This document shows, in pieces, positions 11,265 through 23,292 of a DNA stretch of 64,000 nt (position 1 is the stretch's first letter; every line of letters begins with the position of its first letter). The position numbers and the translations under genes were made by a program. Source of the DNA: Saposhnikovia divaricata. Lineage: Eukaryota; Streptophyta; Magnoliopsida; Apiales; Apiaceae. The stretch covers positions 116,118,046 to 116,182,045 of the forward strand of contig CM071600.1 of NCBI GenBank assembly GCA_036435485.1. Reading direction: 5' to 3'. Below the pieces are notes generated by a model. That model was not told where the DNA came from and searched no databases. It saw only the letters and a list, made by a program, of their open reading frames with translations.

Positions 11265-12370
11265 ATGGATGAATTCGCTCAATCCTAACTAAAGTAACTC
11301 ATTTTGGCAGCAACTGATTTGCTTCATTTCTAACCACTTGCCAGATATGTTGTAAATAGAGAAATATATTATCATTATATGTCATCTGCATATGAAAAAT
11401 TGCAATGCCAATTAATATGACAATATTTACTTACTATAATGCAAGAACAAATAGATGAAATGTTACATAATGAGAAAAGCTTCCTATGTATTGCAATGAA
11501 GTAAATTACTCGGTTGAGATTTTAGCAAAAAACCACTAGTTAAGAATTTCAAGATTGAATTGTGAAGTTTATCTTACAAAACCATGATAGGGAAATAAGA
11601 TTGAAAGTACATACCACAACAGCATGCCCTGGCAAAAGTGATATAACAACCTTGTGTGAGCATTACGGCAGACATAATCAATTGTGGTGCACGCAGCTCA
11701 TAAGTGCAGACTTGTTTATGTGGACAGTGTAGACATGTTCAAAATGCAGCAGTTGAGATCAGGAGTGCACCTTCAAGCAGATCCTTAACACATTTCAAAA
11801 ATAACTGCAGCAATGGTGTTGAATAAAGGTCAAAGTTGACAGATTCTATAGCCGTCAGTTCTGTTTCTATTATAGCCGGCCCCTACTAGGTTTCTCAATT
11901 CTCTTTTTGCTACACGGAACGGATGAATTTGCTCAATCGTCAATCCTAACTCTGTACCTCAAATCGTAGATTGTGCACCAGATGTGTTGTACATAAAAAA
12001 TTATGAACAATATTTGTGGAATCTACACCCAAAAAAGTATGACGCCAACTTACATGAACACATTTACTTCTTCCATTTGATAAAACGAGAAAACAACCAA
12101 GCAAATTACTTAATTATAATGCCAGCAAAAGCCACTGTTACGTGTAAGAATGTTTAGATTAATTGTGAAGTTTATCGTAAGAATAATGCTCAGGGAAATA
12201 AAATTGAAACACCGTATAGCAATAGCATGCACCATTAAAAATGATACAACTATCTGTTATGGAGCGCACAAGTGCAGACTTGTTCATAACGTGCAGTGTA
12301 GACATTTTCACGGTACAGCTGTTAGGATCAGGAGTACAGTTCCGAGCAGAACCTTCTTAAAAGACTCTTA
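11265..12370. repeat. Diverged direct duplication of about 0.5 kb
   Basis: Copy 1 is about 11265-11790 and copy 2 about 11925-12360. Shared landmarks in the same order are GGATGAATT.GCTCAATC, CCAGATATGTTGTA / CCAGATGTGTTGTA, AATTGTGAAGTTTATC, AGGGAAATAA.ATTGAAA, AAGTGCAGACTTGTT, CAGTGTAGACAT and GATCAGGAGT. No coding potential is evident. It lies downstream of COI1's stop codon. Confidence 0.8.
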
Positions 12371-12920
12371 GCTGATGGTCAGTTGCTGTTACAAAATTTC
12401 TCCTGCTACACAAGGCCCCTTATTCAAGAAGATGCTGCAAATAATTGTCGCGTGCATTACTGCTTCATGTAATATAGGAATGAAACAATATGAGTTCCAT
12501 TCTCACTTTTAAGGCCAACTCTGGAATCTGTAAAATAGAACTGGTACAGTTACAATCTCCCGGATCATTAAACACTGATGACCATCCTAGGTCCTGATTA
12601 ATCCTCACTCACAGTTTGAATGATTATTATAAATTCGTTAAAATGGCTCATGCCTGAATTCTCCTAATGGCAAATCAAACAATTACACAAGAACTATTAC
12701 AAGTGTGCATTTGCCAACATGACGGAGTACAATGGTCCCTGAATAATCAATTCAGTCAAACCTACATGTTGAAATCAATCTGATGTTGAACCATAACACT
12801 TAAAAGGGAAAAGAGCAGAAAATTCTCTTATCAAACAGAGAGATACACAAACCTATAAACAGGATACAAACACGGCAGTGGAAAAGGTAATCTAACTCAT
12901 GGAAAAGGATATACACAGAT
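12371..12920. other. 3' flank of COI1
   Basis: 550 bp beyond the COI1 stop on the minus strand. No other gene is seen. It probably contains the COI1 3' untranslated region, but I could not place a polyadenylation site with confidence. Confidence 0.5.
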
Positions 12921-15717
12921 CTATGAAGTTTCCGAAGAAATTGGATTCAATGGGATAACTGAATCTGGAAAATCTGTTCTTTGTCCAGCTAAGGAGTAAT
13001 ATGCAAGTATATGCGACGGCTGTTCAGTTTCTACACCCTCTCCAAGGGCATCAGCATGACCGTCACGTCTGGCAGGTATCAATTCGATATTCCAGAAAGG
13101 ACGAGCCATGGCTAGTAGACCACAATCTGTTTCGGATCTTCTATATCCTTGCACCCATAAGTACCTCAGTGAAGCTAACTGCAACACTGCAGTAGCCAAT
13201 GCACTTTCGCTGAAGCAACAGCCTCTCATTTCCAGCCTCTGCAAGTTAGGGCAGCCTCTAGATAGTGCCAGAAGTCCAGCATCCGACTCCCCTACATAAC
13301 CTAAAAGCATCCATCTCACATTTTGGCTGTGTTGCCCTACAAACCCAAGACCCATATCTGTCAATCCCCCAGGCCGAAGATATAAAGCAAACCTTCTAAG
13401 CTTGTGGCAACCTCTTAATAGAGCCTGAACTCCATAGTCAAGCGGTAAATCCGCTATGTTCTCTTGTTGCTCAAGCAAAACTAATCGAAAATCGCAAAGA
13501 TTTTTCAAATGTCTGCCCATGCATTCCAAAGATCCATTTGTGATATCAGTAACATATACAGCCAGGTATTCCAATTCGCGACATCCTTCTGCCAAAGATA
13601 TTAATCCCGTCTGAGAAACTATGCCTTCAACGTCTTCCATCTCTTGTTCATCGGCACCTTGCTCAATCCTAAGCCTCCTCAGTTTCTTGCAGAAATTTGC
13701 GAGGACTCCTAATCCTCTATCACCAATAACATTCCTGGTCTGTCCATAAGAAATAAAGAGAATAAACAAAATTGCATGAGTACTCAATTCCATTATTCCA
13801 TTATCTTTACTATATTGTACGTCATCATCTGTACTTGCTATAAATCTTCTGCCTTAGTAAAAGCCTCTCATTTTTTAATATGATTATTAAATGACATAAC
13901 TATTTCAAAGAAACAGGAAGACCATAACTAAGATCTAATCACTTCTACAATTAGCCAAGTGAGAAGAACTTAACAGGAGAATGACAACTGTGGGAAATCA
14001 GGATCTCAGGTTCAGCACAGTTAATTTCTATACCATTCAAGACTGTAAATAGTGAATACACAACAGAAACCCACAAGTGCCCTTGACCTTTTGTCATCGT
14101 ATACAGAGCTCTACAAACAGGATTTTACTATCCATCAAAGAACTAACGAAATCTTTATTGACATACAGAAACAGGATTAAAGCGTGAGTTTACCTCAAGG
14201 ATTTCCAAGTTGGGGCACCTTTGAATCAATAGGCAATGGTCCTCCGTGTCAAGAAGAGCATAGAGAAGATCCACTTTCTTTAATCGGGATGCAACAGGTA
14301 ACACATGGGGTAATTCATGCTTCCCCAAGTAAGTTAGGGCCACGAAACATATTTTTGGGGGAATTGGTACATATTTATACATATCTGGTTGATTATTGAA
14401 GGAACCTCCACCAAATTCTTCCAGTGCAGAAGCAGCCTCGAAGAAACCAGCAAGGTCCAAAATTTCACAATCGCTAATCTTGACCGAGACTAAAGAGCTA
14501 CAGTTCTTGGCTATGAGTTCAAGGTCCTGGTGGCTGACTTGAGCTAGCTCGGTCATATAGAAATTCAGTGTTTCAAGGACCTTGTTGTGCAAAGCAAGCT
14601 CATGTAGCCATTCCCCACCATTTTCAATGATTGAGCTCTCTTCCAAGTACAAGGTTTTTAAATTTCTGAAGTGCATACATAATGAATGAGAAACATAGTA
14701 GTATATTAGAAAAATAAGGACAACTACAGTAAGCTTTCCATATGCACATACAAATAAAATTATGAATTAAGTTCTGAATTCTAGTTCTTCATAGCCTGCT
14801 TGAGCATAACCAAGCATTCCAACGAACACACCACGTCTATAAATAACAGAGGTTTGCATTATTAATTAAAGAGTCTTTATATACATAAAAACTTTTGTAC
14901 TTGAACCACATTTCACTAGCTTTGCAATAACCATACAAAGTTCCAAAAACTTTCCTCCTGGTTAGGCAAAACACTTTTTTCCCAAAACCATCAAATAATT
15001 TAAACTTTTGTCATCACATATCTTATCATCCATCTTAGCTCATGTACAGTACCTTATTCTACATAATTACCTAAACTTAGTAAAAAGAACCAAACAGTAA
15101 AAACCTAAAATATTCCTCAACTTACAATTAGGTGTACACACAATAACAGACACACATATATAATACACAGGCAAGCAAGTTTCCGATTTCTAATATCACA
15201 AAAAATCATTAAAAAAACAATTAAAATACCTGCAAGAGCTAGTAATATGTAACAAGCCATCAGTAGAAAACCCGGAGCACTTATCCAGTCTCAACACCCG
15301 GAGCGTGCGTCCACGCGACTTAGCAATCAACTCAAGATCCTCATCCACCACAATCATCCGTCTAAAATGAAGAGAATTCAACGCCACAAAGCTCCTCGAA
15401 AACTCCTCAACCCAAGGCCTAACATACCCTCCCCAATCCTCGGGAATCAAATTAAACATAGCTGCTCTGGGCTTCCCTTTAAGCTTTATAGACTCAATAT
15501 GACTAAATCTCCGCAAAAGCTGAGCAGGCGTGGAGGTGTAACAGAAGGCGATTGTGATGTGTTTTCTAGTAAGCGAGTCGAGATCGTACCATTTCTTACA
15601 GACAAGTGAGACTGATTCGCGGTCTTTAGGATCGGTTATGTAAGGGATGACGCATTCGAAGACTGTGTCGAACACGGAGGAGCTTAAGGAGGTTGGATTT
15701 AAGGTACGGTGGTCCAT
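12921..15717 (-). CDS. COI1: COI1, jasmonate-isoleucine receptor F-box/LRR protein
   Basis: CDS is join(12921..13739, 14194..14665, 15230..15717) on the minus strand: 488 + 472 + 819 bp, giving 592 codons before the stop, the length I know for Arabidopsis COI1. Exon 1 starts MDHRTLNPTSL and carries the F-box (about residues 15-60). LRRs fill the rest, with KGKPRAAMFNLIPEDWGGYV and VRWMLLGYVGESDAGLLALS diagnostic for COI1 over TIR1. Exon junctions use TGCAG|GTATTT, TTCAG|A, TTGAG|GTAAAC and GACAG|ACC. The family product is the substrate-recognition part of an SCF ubiquitin ligase that binds JA-Ile together with JAZ repressors in the nucleus. I chose ATG 15717 rather than the upstream in-frame extension to 15954 because family homology begins there and upstream is a pyrimidine-rich leader. 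No frame break is seen. Confidence 0.97.
13740..14193 (-). other. COI1 intron 2
   Basis: 454 bp, GT-AG, phase 0, between LEILE and TRNV. Nothing else recognised in it. Confidence 0.93.
14666..15229 (-). other. COI1 intron 1
   Basis: 564 bp, GT-AG, splitting the Arg codon of the SSCR|NLKT join after its second base. AT-rich, no other feature seen. Confidence 0.93.
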
Positions 15718-15902
15718 GGGATGTGCGGCGGAGGATGTTGTAAGAAAAGGTTGGAATGGTGAGAGGAGAGGGGGAGAGTGGAGTGGAGGAGATGTAATGT
15801 AGTAATAATGTTGTCCAATGTTTGTTAGTGGTTTCGAAACAGTAAGACTGACTGGTAATGTTGTTGTATTTATTGGCTGTTTCAGTTTGAGACCAATTTT
15901 TA

Positions 15903-15910
15903 TGACGTCA
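15903..15910. promoter_or_regulatory. TGACGTCA palindrome upstream of COI1
   Basis: An exact TGACGTCA lies about 190 bp upstream of the COI1 start codon. TGACG-type sites are bound by TGA-class bZIP factors in plants. The site is visible; its use here is inference. Confidence 0.35.
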
Positions 15911-16001
15911 AAACAAAAAAGACCAATTTTTAAGAATAATATTAGGACATCCAAAAATATTTCAGTTTTTTTTGCTAAATTCCAAAAATATTTTAGTTAT
16001 A

Positions 16002-16263
16002 CTCCCTCCGTTCCTTTTTATTAGTCATTTTAGAAATTTTGTAGAAACCAAGGAAATGTAATTAATACACTTTGATGTTATTAATAATGTTATAAAATTA
16101 CTTAAATAAGCTTATGATTCAATGTATCTTTGAAAATACATTTATATATACAAGGATAATAAGTGGAATAATAGTCATTAAGTATGCTTTGGAAATGTAA
16201 AATGACACATAAAAATGAATTTTAAGAAAAACTAAAATGATTAATAAAAAGGAACGGAGGGAG
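16002..16263. mobile_element. Stowaway-type MITE
   Basis: 262 bp. The left end is CTCCCTCCGTTCCTTTTTAT and the right end is its inverted complement, ending GGAACGGAGGGAG. It is flanked by TA on both sides (16000-16001 and 16264-16265). CTCCCTCCGT ends with a TA target are the hallmark of Stowaway (Tc1/mariner) MITEs. It lies about 280 bp upstream of the COI1 ATG. Confidence 0.9.
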
Positions 16264-17627
16264 TATCAAATAACGAGGGATAAAAATGAACGTGCAACTA
16301 TTTTATTTAATATTATTCTTACAATCAGTTAAGTTATATAAAGACAAGTTGTATTAGAAAAATGGTATTCTCTCCCTCCTTATGATTCTTAAAATTTGAA
16401 ATAGGATGTTTGACATGCATTTTATGGTGTATTTTAATATAGTTATATAACTTTTTTAAAAAAAATTCTGTTCTTGTATAAAATTTTAATGTTTACATTT
16501 TTATACAAAAAAAATTAAAAATAAATTATAAAACTATCTTTAAAATACATTTTAAAATTCGTACCAGAAACTAAAAAAAAATATTAAAAATTCATTGGGA
16601 CGAAGGGAATATTATTTGTGTTACATAAATTTAAAAATATATTACATGTAACCATGGTATCATTCAATCAATGCTTTTTAAAAAATCTTAAAACATAGGA
16701 TGCTATTGAATTTAAACACTCATAAATTCTTTACGCAATAATTACTCTTTTATCTAGAAACTTGCATGTACATTGTACACGGTCTAGAAGCTTGAGTGTA
16801 TACAAGAAACATGGCATGGCCAGTACTACAATTTGCAAGAAGAATCTTGTTAATTGTTGCAAAGTTTCACCATTGGCATCTTTTACATGTTCTCTACCTA
16901 TCAATTTTATTGTCCATATTACTTTTTTCACGTACTTTAAGAAGCTAATAAAATATAACTTCATTAGTTTTTCTCAAAAAAAAATTTTTTTAAATTAAAA
17001 TTCAGTTTCTAAATTTTTATTTAGAAAAAGAAAATTTTTTTAAAAAGAATATGGAATTATGTTCAATTTACACCTTAAAATACGTGCAAAAAGTAAAGTA
17101 AATTAAATTGGACGAAAGGGGTATTAATTATGTTTCATGCTAACAATTATGGCACTGTTTGAGTATTCTTAAAGTACCTAGTTTATGGCTGATAAACTGT
17201 TAAAAATTTGTGAGGGATGTTTTTTATCAAATTAATTTATTAGTTAAATTTATAATTTATATGTTAATAAATTAAATATTAACAACATATTTTCATATCA
17301 ACTTATTTCTTATATTCTTGATTTCTTTTCTTATATAATAATTTATACTTTTATATTTGTGTTTTTAAATGAATTTTTAATTTAAAATACTTATATTGAT
17401 ATTATTATGTTTAATAAAAATTTCTGATATAATTTGAAAAATAGTTTACCAACTTATAAGTAAATTTATTAAAACAGCTATGTAACTAATAAGTTTTCAT
17501 GCACTTATCACTTATATGATATTTATACGTTTAAGGCAAAAATTACTCAATTTAAGATAGCCCATACATCTACTATATCTTTTTGTTCCTTCTTGATAGA
17601 TAAGCATTTTTGCATTTGATAATGACT
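16264..17627. other. AT-rich intergenic DNA with eroded MITE
   Basis: No gene. CTCTCCCTCCTTATGATTCTT at about 16370 and CATTGGGACGAAGGGAATA at about 16593-16612 look like the two ends of a second, decayed Stowaway-like element of about 240 bp. A lone eroded end (TTGGACGAAAGGGGTA) lies at about 17108-17123. Confidence 0.5.
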
Positions 17628-17628
17628 A

Positions 17629-17895
17629 CTCCCTCCGTCCTGTGGAGTTGTTATAAAATGAAATTTGCACGAAGACCAATGTTTATTATATTTAAGGGAG
17701 TAAAGTGATGAAAAGTAGGTAAAGTGGTGGGACATATCAATATTTAATAATAGAATTGAGAAAGTGAAGGAAAATAGTGGGTGTAATAGTGTTTTATATT
17801 ATTAAAAGTTTACTATTTTTAGTAAGTTTTGGAATGTAAAGAATTGGAAGGGATATCCCAAAAAGGAAAGTGTAAAGAAATGGATGGGACGGACC
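17629..17895. mobile_element. Stowaway-like MITE, degraded right end
   Basis: Starts ACTCCCTCCGTCC and ends near GATGGGACGGACCGTA, an imperfect inverted complement. About 265 bp, no coding capacity. Confidence 0.6.
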
Positions 17896-17996
17896 GTAGA
17901 ACCCGTGCAATGCACTAATTTTTTTAATATTTATGATTATATGAATTTTTTAATATTTATATGTAATTAGTTTACATGACAAATTGTTGTTAAAAA

Positions 17997-18000
<4 letters not shown>

Positions 18001-18045
<45 letters not shown>
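18001..18045. repeat. (AT)n microsatellite
   Basis: About 22 AT units. First of four long AT tracts in 1.2 kb that bracket the foldback elements. Confidence 0.97.
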
Positions 18046-18047
<2 letters not shown>

Positions 18048-18430
18048 TAAGGTTCTAGAGAGAACTTCCTTAAAAATAGAACCATAGAACCTGAAATTCA
18101 AAACAAGATTCTAAATATTTTTTAATCTATTTTCACGAAATAATTGTACTAACACATTTTAATCGTAATTATATAATTCTACAAATTAATATTTAAATCA
18201 TTAATTAAATAGTGAAAAGAATTTATATAAAATTTCCAAAAAATTCACTATGATTCAAAACTAGATTCAGAAAATTTATGAGATTATCATAAATATTTTA
18301 ATATTTACAAACAAATTTTTGTTTGTAATTGATTTTTTGGAAGCACGGTAGGAATGTTTCGATTTTAAAGTTAATGTTCTAAAATGGTTTTCTCCGTTCT
18401 CTTTTTTAAGACGGTTTACTCTTGAACCTT

Positions 18431-18433
<3 letters not shown>

Positions 18434-18491
<58 letters not shown>
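18434..18491. repeat. (AT)n(AG)n microsatellite
   Basis: About 20 AT units followed by about 10 AG units, directly adjoining the half foldback element. Confidence 0.97.
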
Positions 18492-18671
18492 TTGCACTCC
18501 ATAACAAACACCTTATATAACAAACAATAAAGAACACCTCATATATAATCAAAGATAAGAGTTCTGTCATGGTACCCAATACAAAAAGTTGTTATTTTTT
18601 TACCCTCTATCCATCTAGCAAAAAAAAATAAAAAAAAATTTGTTTCATGATGACGTCATCATCATGAACCG

Positions 18672-18674
<3 letters not shown>
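18491..18674. mobile_element. Half copy of a foldback element between AT tracts
   Basis: Begins GTTGCACTCCATAACAAACA and shares with the next element TTATATAACAAACAATAAAG, then CCCAATACAAAAAGTTGTTA and the ATGATGACGTCATCA core at 18646-18660. The second arm is nearly all missing. AT tracts lie directly on both sides. Confidence 0.75.

Positions 18675-18754
<80 letters not shown>
18675..18754. repeat. (AT)n microsatellite
   Basis: About 40 AT units between the half and the full foldback elements. Confidence 0.97.
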
Positions 18755-18755
<1 letters not shown>

Positions 18756-18757
<2 letters not shown>

Positions 18758-19124
18758 TCATTGCTCCATACAGAACACCCTTATATAACAAACAATAAAG
18801 AACACCTTAGATCTAATAGATCCAATGACCCCGCCAAGGGCACCCAATACAAAAAGTTGTTATTTTTTTACCCTCTATCCATCCAGCAAAAAACAATAAA
18901 AAAAAATTTAAAAAAAAATTTGTTGTTCATGATGACGTCATCAGTGACGTCATCATGAACAGTAAATTTTTTTTAAAATTTTTTTTATTATTTTTTTTAC
19001 TAGATGGATAGATGGTAAAAAAATAACAACTTTTTGTATTGGGTACCATGAAAGAACTCTTATATTAGATTAGATATGAGGTATTCTTTATTGTTTGTTA
19101 TATAAGGTGTTTATTATGGAATGC

Positions 19125-19127
<3 letters not shown>
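18756..19127. mobile_element. Palindromic foldback MITE inside a TA microsatellite
   Basis: The two halves are inverted complements over most of their length. The left arm reads TTGCTCCATACAGAACACC... and the right arm ends GGTGTTTATTATGGAATGCAA. The arms meet at two TGACGTCA palindromes (18933-18940 and 18945-18952). Total about 370 bp, no coding capacity. (AT)n runs adjoin both ends, as known for the Micron type of MITE in rice, which targets TA microsatellites. Family membership is inference. Confidence 0.85.

Positions 19128-19180
<53 letters not shown>
19128..19180. repeat. (AT)n microsatellite
   Basis: About 26 AT units at the right edge of the foldback. Confidence 0.97.
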
Positions 19181-19183
<3 letters not shown>

Positions 19184-19704
19184 TTATACATTCAATTATT
19201 TTTTATGTTCTATCTTAAATTCTTATAATTTTATTTGGAGGATTTTACTGTCCACGTGAAATTGACAAAATAATGTTTAATTTCGTGATGGTGTAACAAT
19301 TACTTTCTAATTAAGACTATCTAGAAACAAAATTATTAAGAAATTGAAGATTTTTTACGTTGAGAATTTTATTCGATTTAGAAAATTTACTTATATTTTG
19401 TTATCATTATCAAAATACTCTCCTTATTATTTGAAAATGGTTCTAGTAACATACAAATACAGTTTTACTAATAATTGTAACAGAAATTTTGTCCAAAAAT
19501 TTGAGTCCTTAATACAACAAAATAAATAAGAACCGTTAGATTTTAAAATTTAAAAGATGAAAACCATTAGATCTATCATAAAAAATATTTATATTTTAAT
19601 ATGTAAACTAAAATATTTATTTATTTTGAAATACGAAAAAGTGTATGTCAATTATTTAGGTCATATATAATTAGGCTTTCTACATTAAATAGGATTATCA
19701 ATGT
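19181..19704. other. AT-rich intergenic DNA, nothing recognised
   Basis: A short open frame at 19344-19529 is low-complexity and unsupported. Confidence 0.5.
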
Positions 19705-21014
19705 TGTGACGCCCCTAGATCCGGAGTCATGGATCCAGGTCATCACGGTCCAATTTCCATTCATTAAAATTCTACTCTTGGCAGCTGAAATATAAATGCA
19801 TAATAAAACTCACACAATAGACCCCACACTTTAATATTAACACACACCAGTCATATGCTCAGAGAACAACATCCACAATATTAAAAGTTTAGAATTAAGG
19901 AGTTATTACAAACCCAGAATCTTACTAAGTACGTTGTTGAATAATACTTCTACATGAAGCATTCCAACAACCAAAAGTTTATTACATGAACTTACACACT
20001 AATGTACATAAGTCTACCAGAACCCGTCTGTATATACGCTACCTCCGGAATAGGTGCCAGCGTTCTCTCAAAAGGTCACCTTTCCCTTACCCTCTTGCGG
20101 GGTGTAGTGCGAAGTATCGGCATGCGACCTAGCTGTTGTATAAATAAATAGCAAGATTGAGCTATAATAGCTCAGCAAGATAAATTTTATAAACTAGCTT
20201 CAAAAGAAACATAAATATATCTGTATAATAAACAGAAGACAAATCATAATTATTATAAAAAGAATTTATTTTTATTTGATAACTACTCCTTCTAAATATT
20301 TTTATACTAAAAGAAATATATAACATTCTAATATTAGCTTCTCTTCTAATATAATATCAGTTTTTCTTCTAACATAATATAATATCAGTTTTTCTTCTAT
20401 AATAATTAAAAACCATTATATCACCTCAGCATAATATTTCAAGATAATATATCATCTGCACATCATCTCTCAATACAATCTTTCCATTTCCCTTTTTATA
20501 CAACAATTATATAAAAATAATATAAAATCAGTTTCTCTTCTTACTGTAAAAACAATTCCATCATTTCATATCATATTCCTTTTTCAGAATACAGATCTGA
20601 AAACCATTATCAATTCTTTCTTTTAAGTTTTGGGGATATCTGCTAGCGCCAGATACGTAGGACGATGATCAGTCGCCTGACCGTACCTGCTCTCTGTTTA
20701 CTACTAGTAGAAGGGATGATCCCACCTGGTCATCAACCCTAGAGGAAGGCTACCTGCTACATCCTCCTTCGGCAACTCTTGGGCCGTAATAAATATTGAG
20801 TGCTGGACTGTGCCGCACACAACCTCTTACGCTTTTTGTTGCAATCCCCCCTTTTTGTCAATCAGTATTCCATTTATACCAATACCATTCCACATTTTTC
20901 CTTTCAATTTCCATTTCCACTTTCATTCACATATGTCATCACTTTTAAAGCTTATGCCATAATACTCTGATTATGACTCAGACATCTTCTCTGTATTTAT
21001 TGGAATCCAGTACA

Positions 21015-21053
<39 letters not shown>

Positions 21054-23255
21054 CCATCCTTTTTTTAGAAATAGTAAATAATAATCAAATAATATTTATT
21101 AAATCACAATATTTAAAAAGAATATTTAACAAATATAATAAAATCTTATTACACCCTTGATTCCTCATCGAGGATCGATACCAGGTTATGGTATGAAACA
21201 AGAATCTAAACTATACAAATTATTACAATTTCCTCTACTATTCTGATTTCAATAACTATACCGTCTGATCTGTAGCTTAACTCCAAACTGTGCTTACCGC
21301 TCTAACTTCGAGATCTATCCTGTAAAGGCTGCCTCATTGCTCTCATATGACTCGTACGATGTAGACATCCACCCTTATCCCTAACTGAAAGATTAGGAAA
21401 ATAAAGCAAGAGTGAGCCAAAGAATGCTCAGCAAGTGAACAGTATAGTGAAACAATAATACTACAATGATTCATTGACGAACATGTCACTGACCAACTTA
21501 TCTCAAAGGAATAATTCACAATTACAGAAGCTCAAGAACTTTAAAGATTTAACATTTTGTTTAACTCAGGAAATGGAATAGAATTGGACTATTTTGCATT
21601 TTATTAATGAAAACAATAAGGTTAGGCTGCTGATCAGTCACGCACTAACCCCGGACAAACGCACACAGCAATGTCCTTTAATGGATCCACGGCACACATT
21701 GGCCTTAATAACTTCTGACCACGAATCTGGTCTGACCCTTTACGATCCACATTTAAAAAAAAACAACAGTCCAATCCTATAATCTGAATGTCAGGTGTCG
21801 GAACAATCGACCACCTCGACCAGCCAAGCATCCTGGCAACTCACGTTCCAGGTTAACAACTCAAATCTCAAGAAGAAATGAGGTCTAGTAAAATTCTGAC
21901 CTAGACATCGACAATTTCGATGTAGAGAAGGGTATTATTACATAATATATCAATGGAACAGGGACAACAAATTCAGCACTATTGATTGGGATATGATAAA
22001 CAGCTATTCATATTTATTGAAAATTTAAAGAGCAATAATATCAACGACAAATCGAATTAATATAATGATCAAGTGACGAAAAGCATGGTTCACTTGAAAG
22101 ATAAGTAAAATGATTTATTTGCAACATGAGTAACAACAACTGTATTTGTAAGATAAAGCAAGGATATAGTCAAGTGCTAAGCATTTAATAAAATTTACCA
22201 ACACATTGTCAAGTTGAATTAACATAAGTGAATTAAGTAGTTTAAAAAAATGATCATCTGTAAAATAACTCCGGGACAATTAAATTGTAGGACAGTTTGA
22301 AGAAAGCCTCTCCTAAAGGTGTCCATTGGTGAAAATCCATTACCAAGTTTGAACTATCATGAGAGATTCAAATATCTTAAAACGAAGATTTAAGAAATTC
22401 TCAATTATTTAAGGTCTCACTCTTGTCAGCTAAGCACTCATAGGCTTCAGCTGCCAGAACCGGCATGACAATAATGAGTTTAAATAATTAAGAAGATCTC
22501 AATTCATTATTGGCTTTAACCGTCACTGAGCAACACATGCCTCAGCAACAGTATAAACCTCGAATTAGTTTACATAAATTTGAAAGAAAATATACTTTGA
22601 AGCATATTAGCATAGACGAGGAATATTGAAATAATTTAATTTTTAAAATAAACCAACACCTCCCTGAACGATATGTGGGGAAAATAAACAATGACAGAAT
22701 AATTTGAGAATAAATGTTTGTAATTTAATAGAAGAAAATGTCACTGGGAATAAAAATGAAAAGTATAGGCACTAGCAAAATGATTTGAAAGATAATCGTC
22801 TAATTAACAGGACAGTTTCACGTTATTTAGAGTAAAAATGAAAAATATAATCGCCTGCAGGAAGGGATTTCGAAAGAACAATAAATAATACAAAAGTTTT
22901 CACATCACTTGAACAATAAGTGAGGGATAGTACTTGCCTCAATACACAGGGTTTCCATTTCCAATACTTTAACTCTTTATCACTTTACATCCGTCGCCGT
23001 CTCTAATTGACCTTTCTTCGATCACAAATCCACTTTTCCTTTATCACTTGTCAGTCCCGATATTTTCTCCTTCCTCTACATTCCATCTACAAATGCGCTG
23101 ATTCATAGCTGGCCTCCTATTCGTACCTATATACATGTAAAGTACTATTTCAGTACGCTAATAACCGTAACTGTCTAACTCTGTTCTACCCAATCGTGTC
23201 CTATATGCTTTACAATTAACACATATAGTTCATACACATCATATTCTCGAAATAG

Positions 23256-23292
<37 letters not shown>

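Noticed and set aside
15718..15954. In-frame N-terminal extension of COI1 by 79 codons
   Set aside because: Family similarity starts at the ATG at 15717; the extension is pyrimidine-rich leader and low in conserved residues.
18001..19180. Centromeric or telomeric repeat
   Set aside because: The tracts are plain AT microsatellites around foldback elements; no telomere motif and no satellite period.
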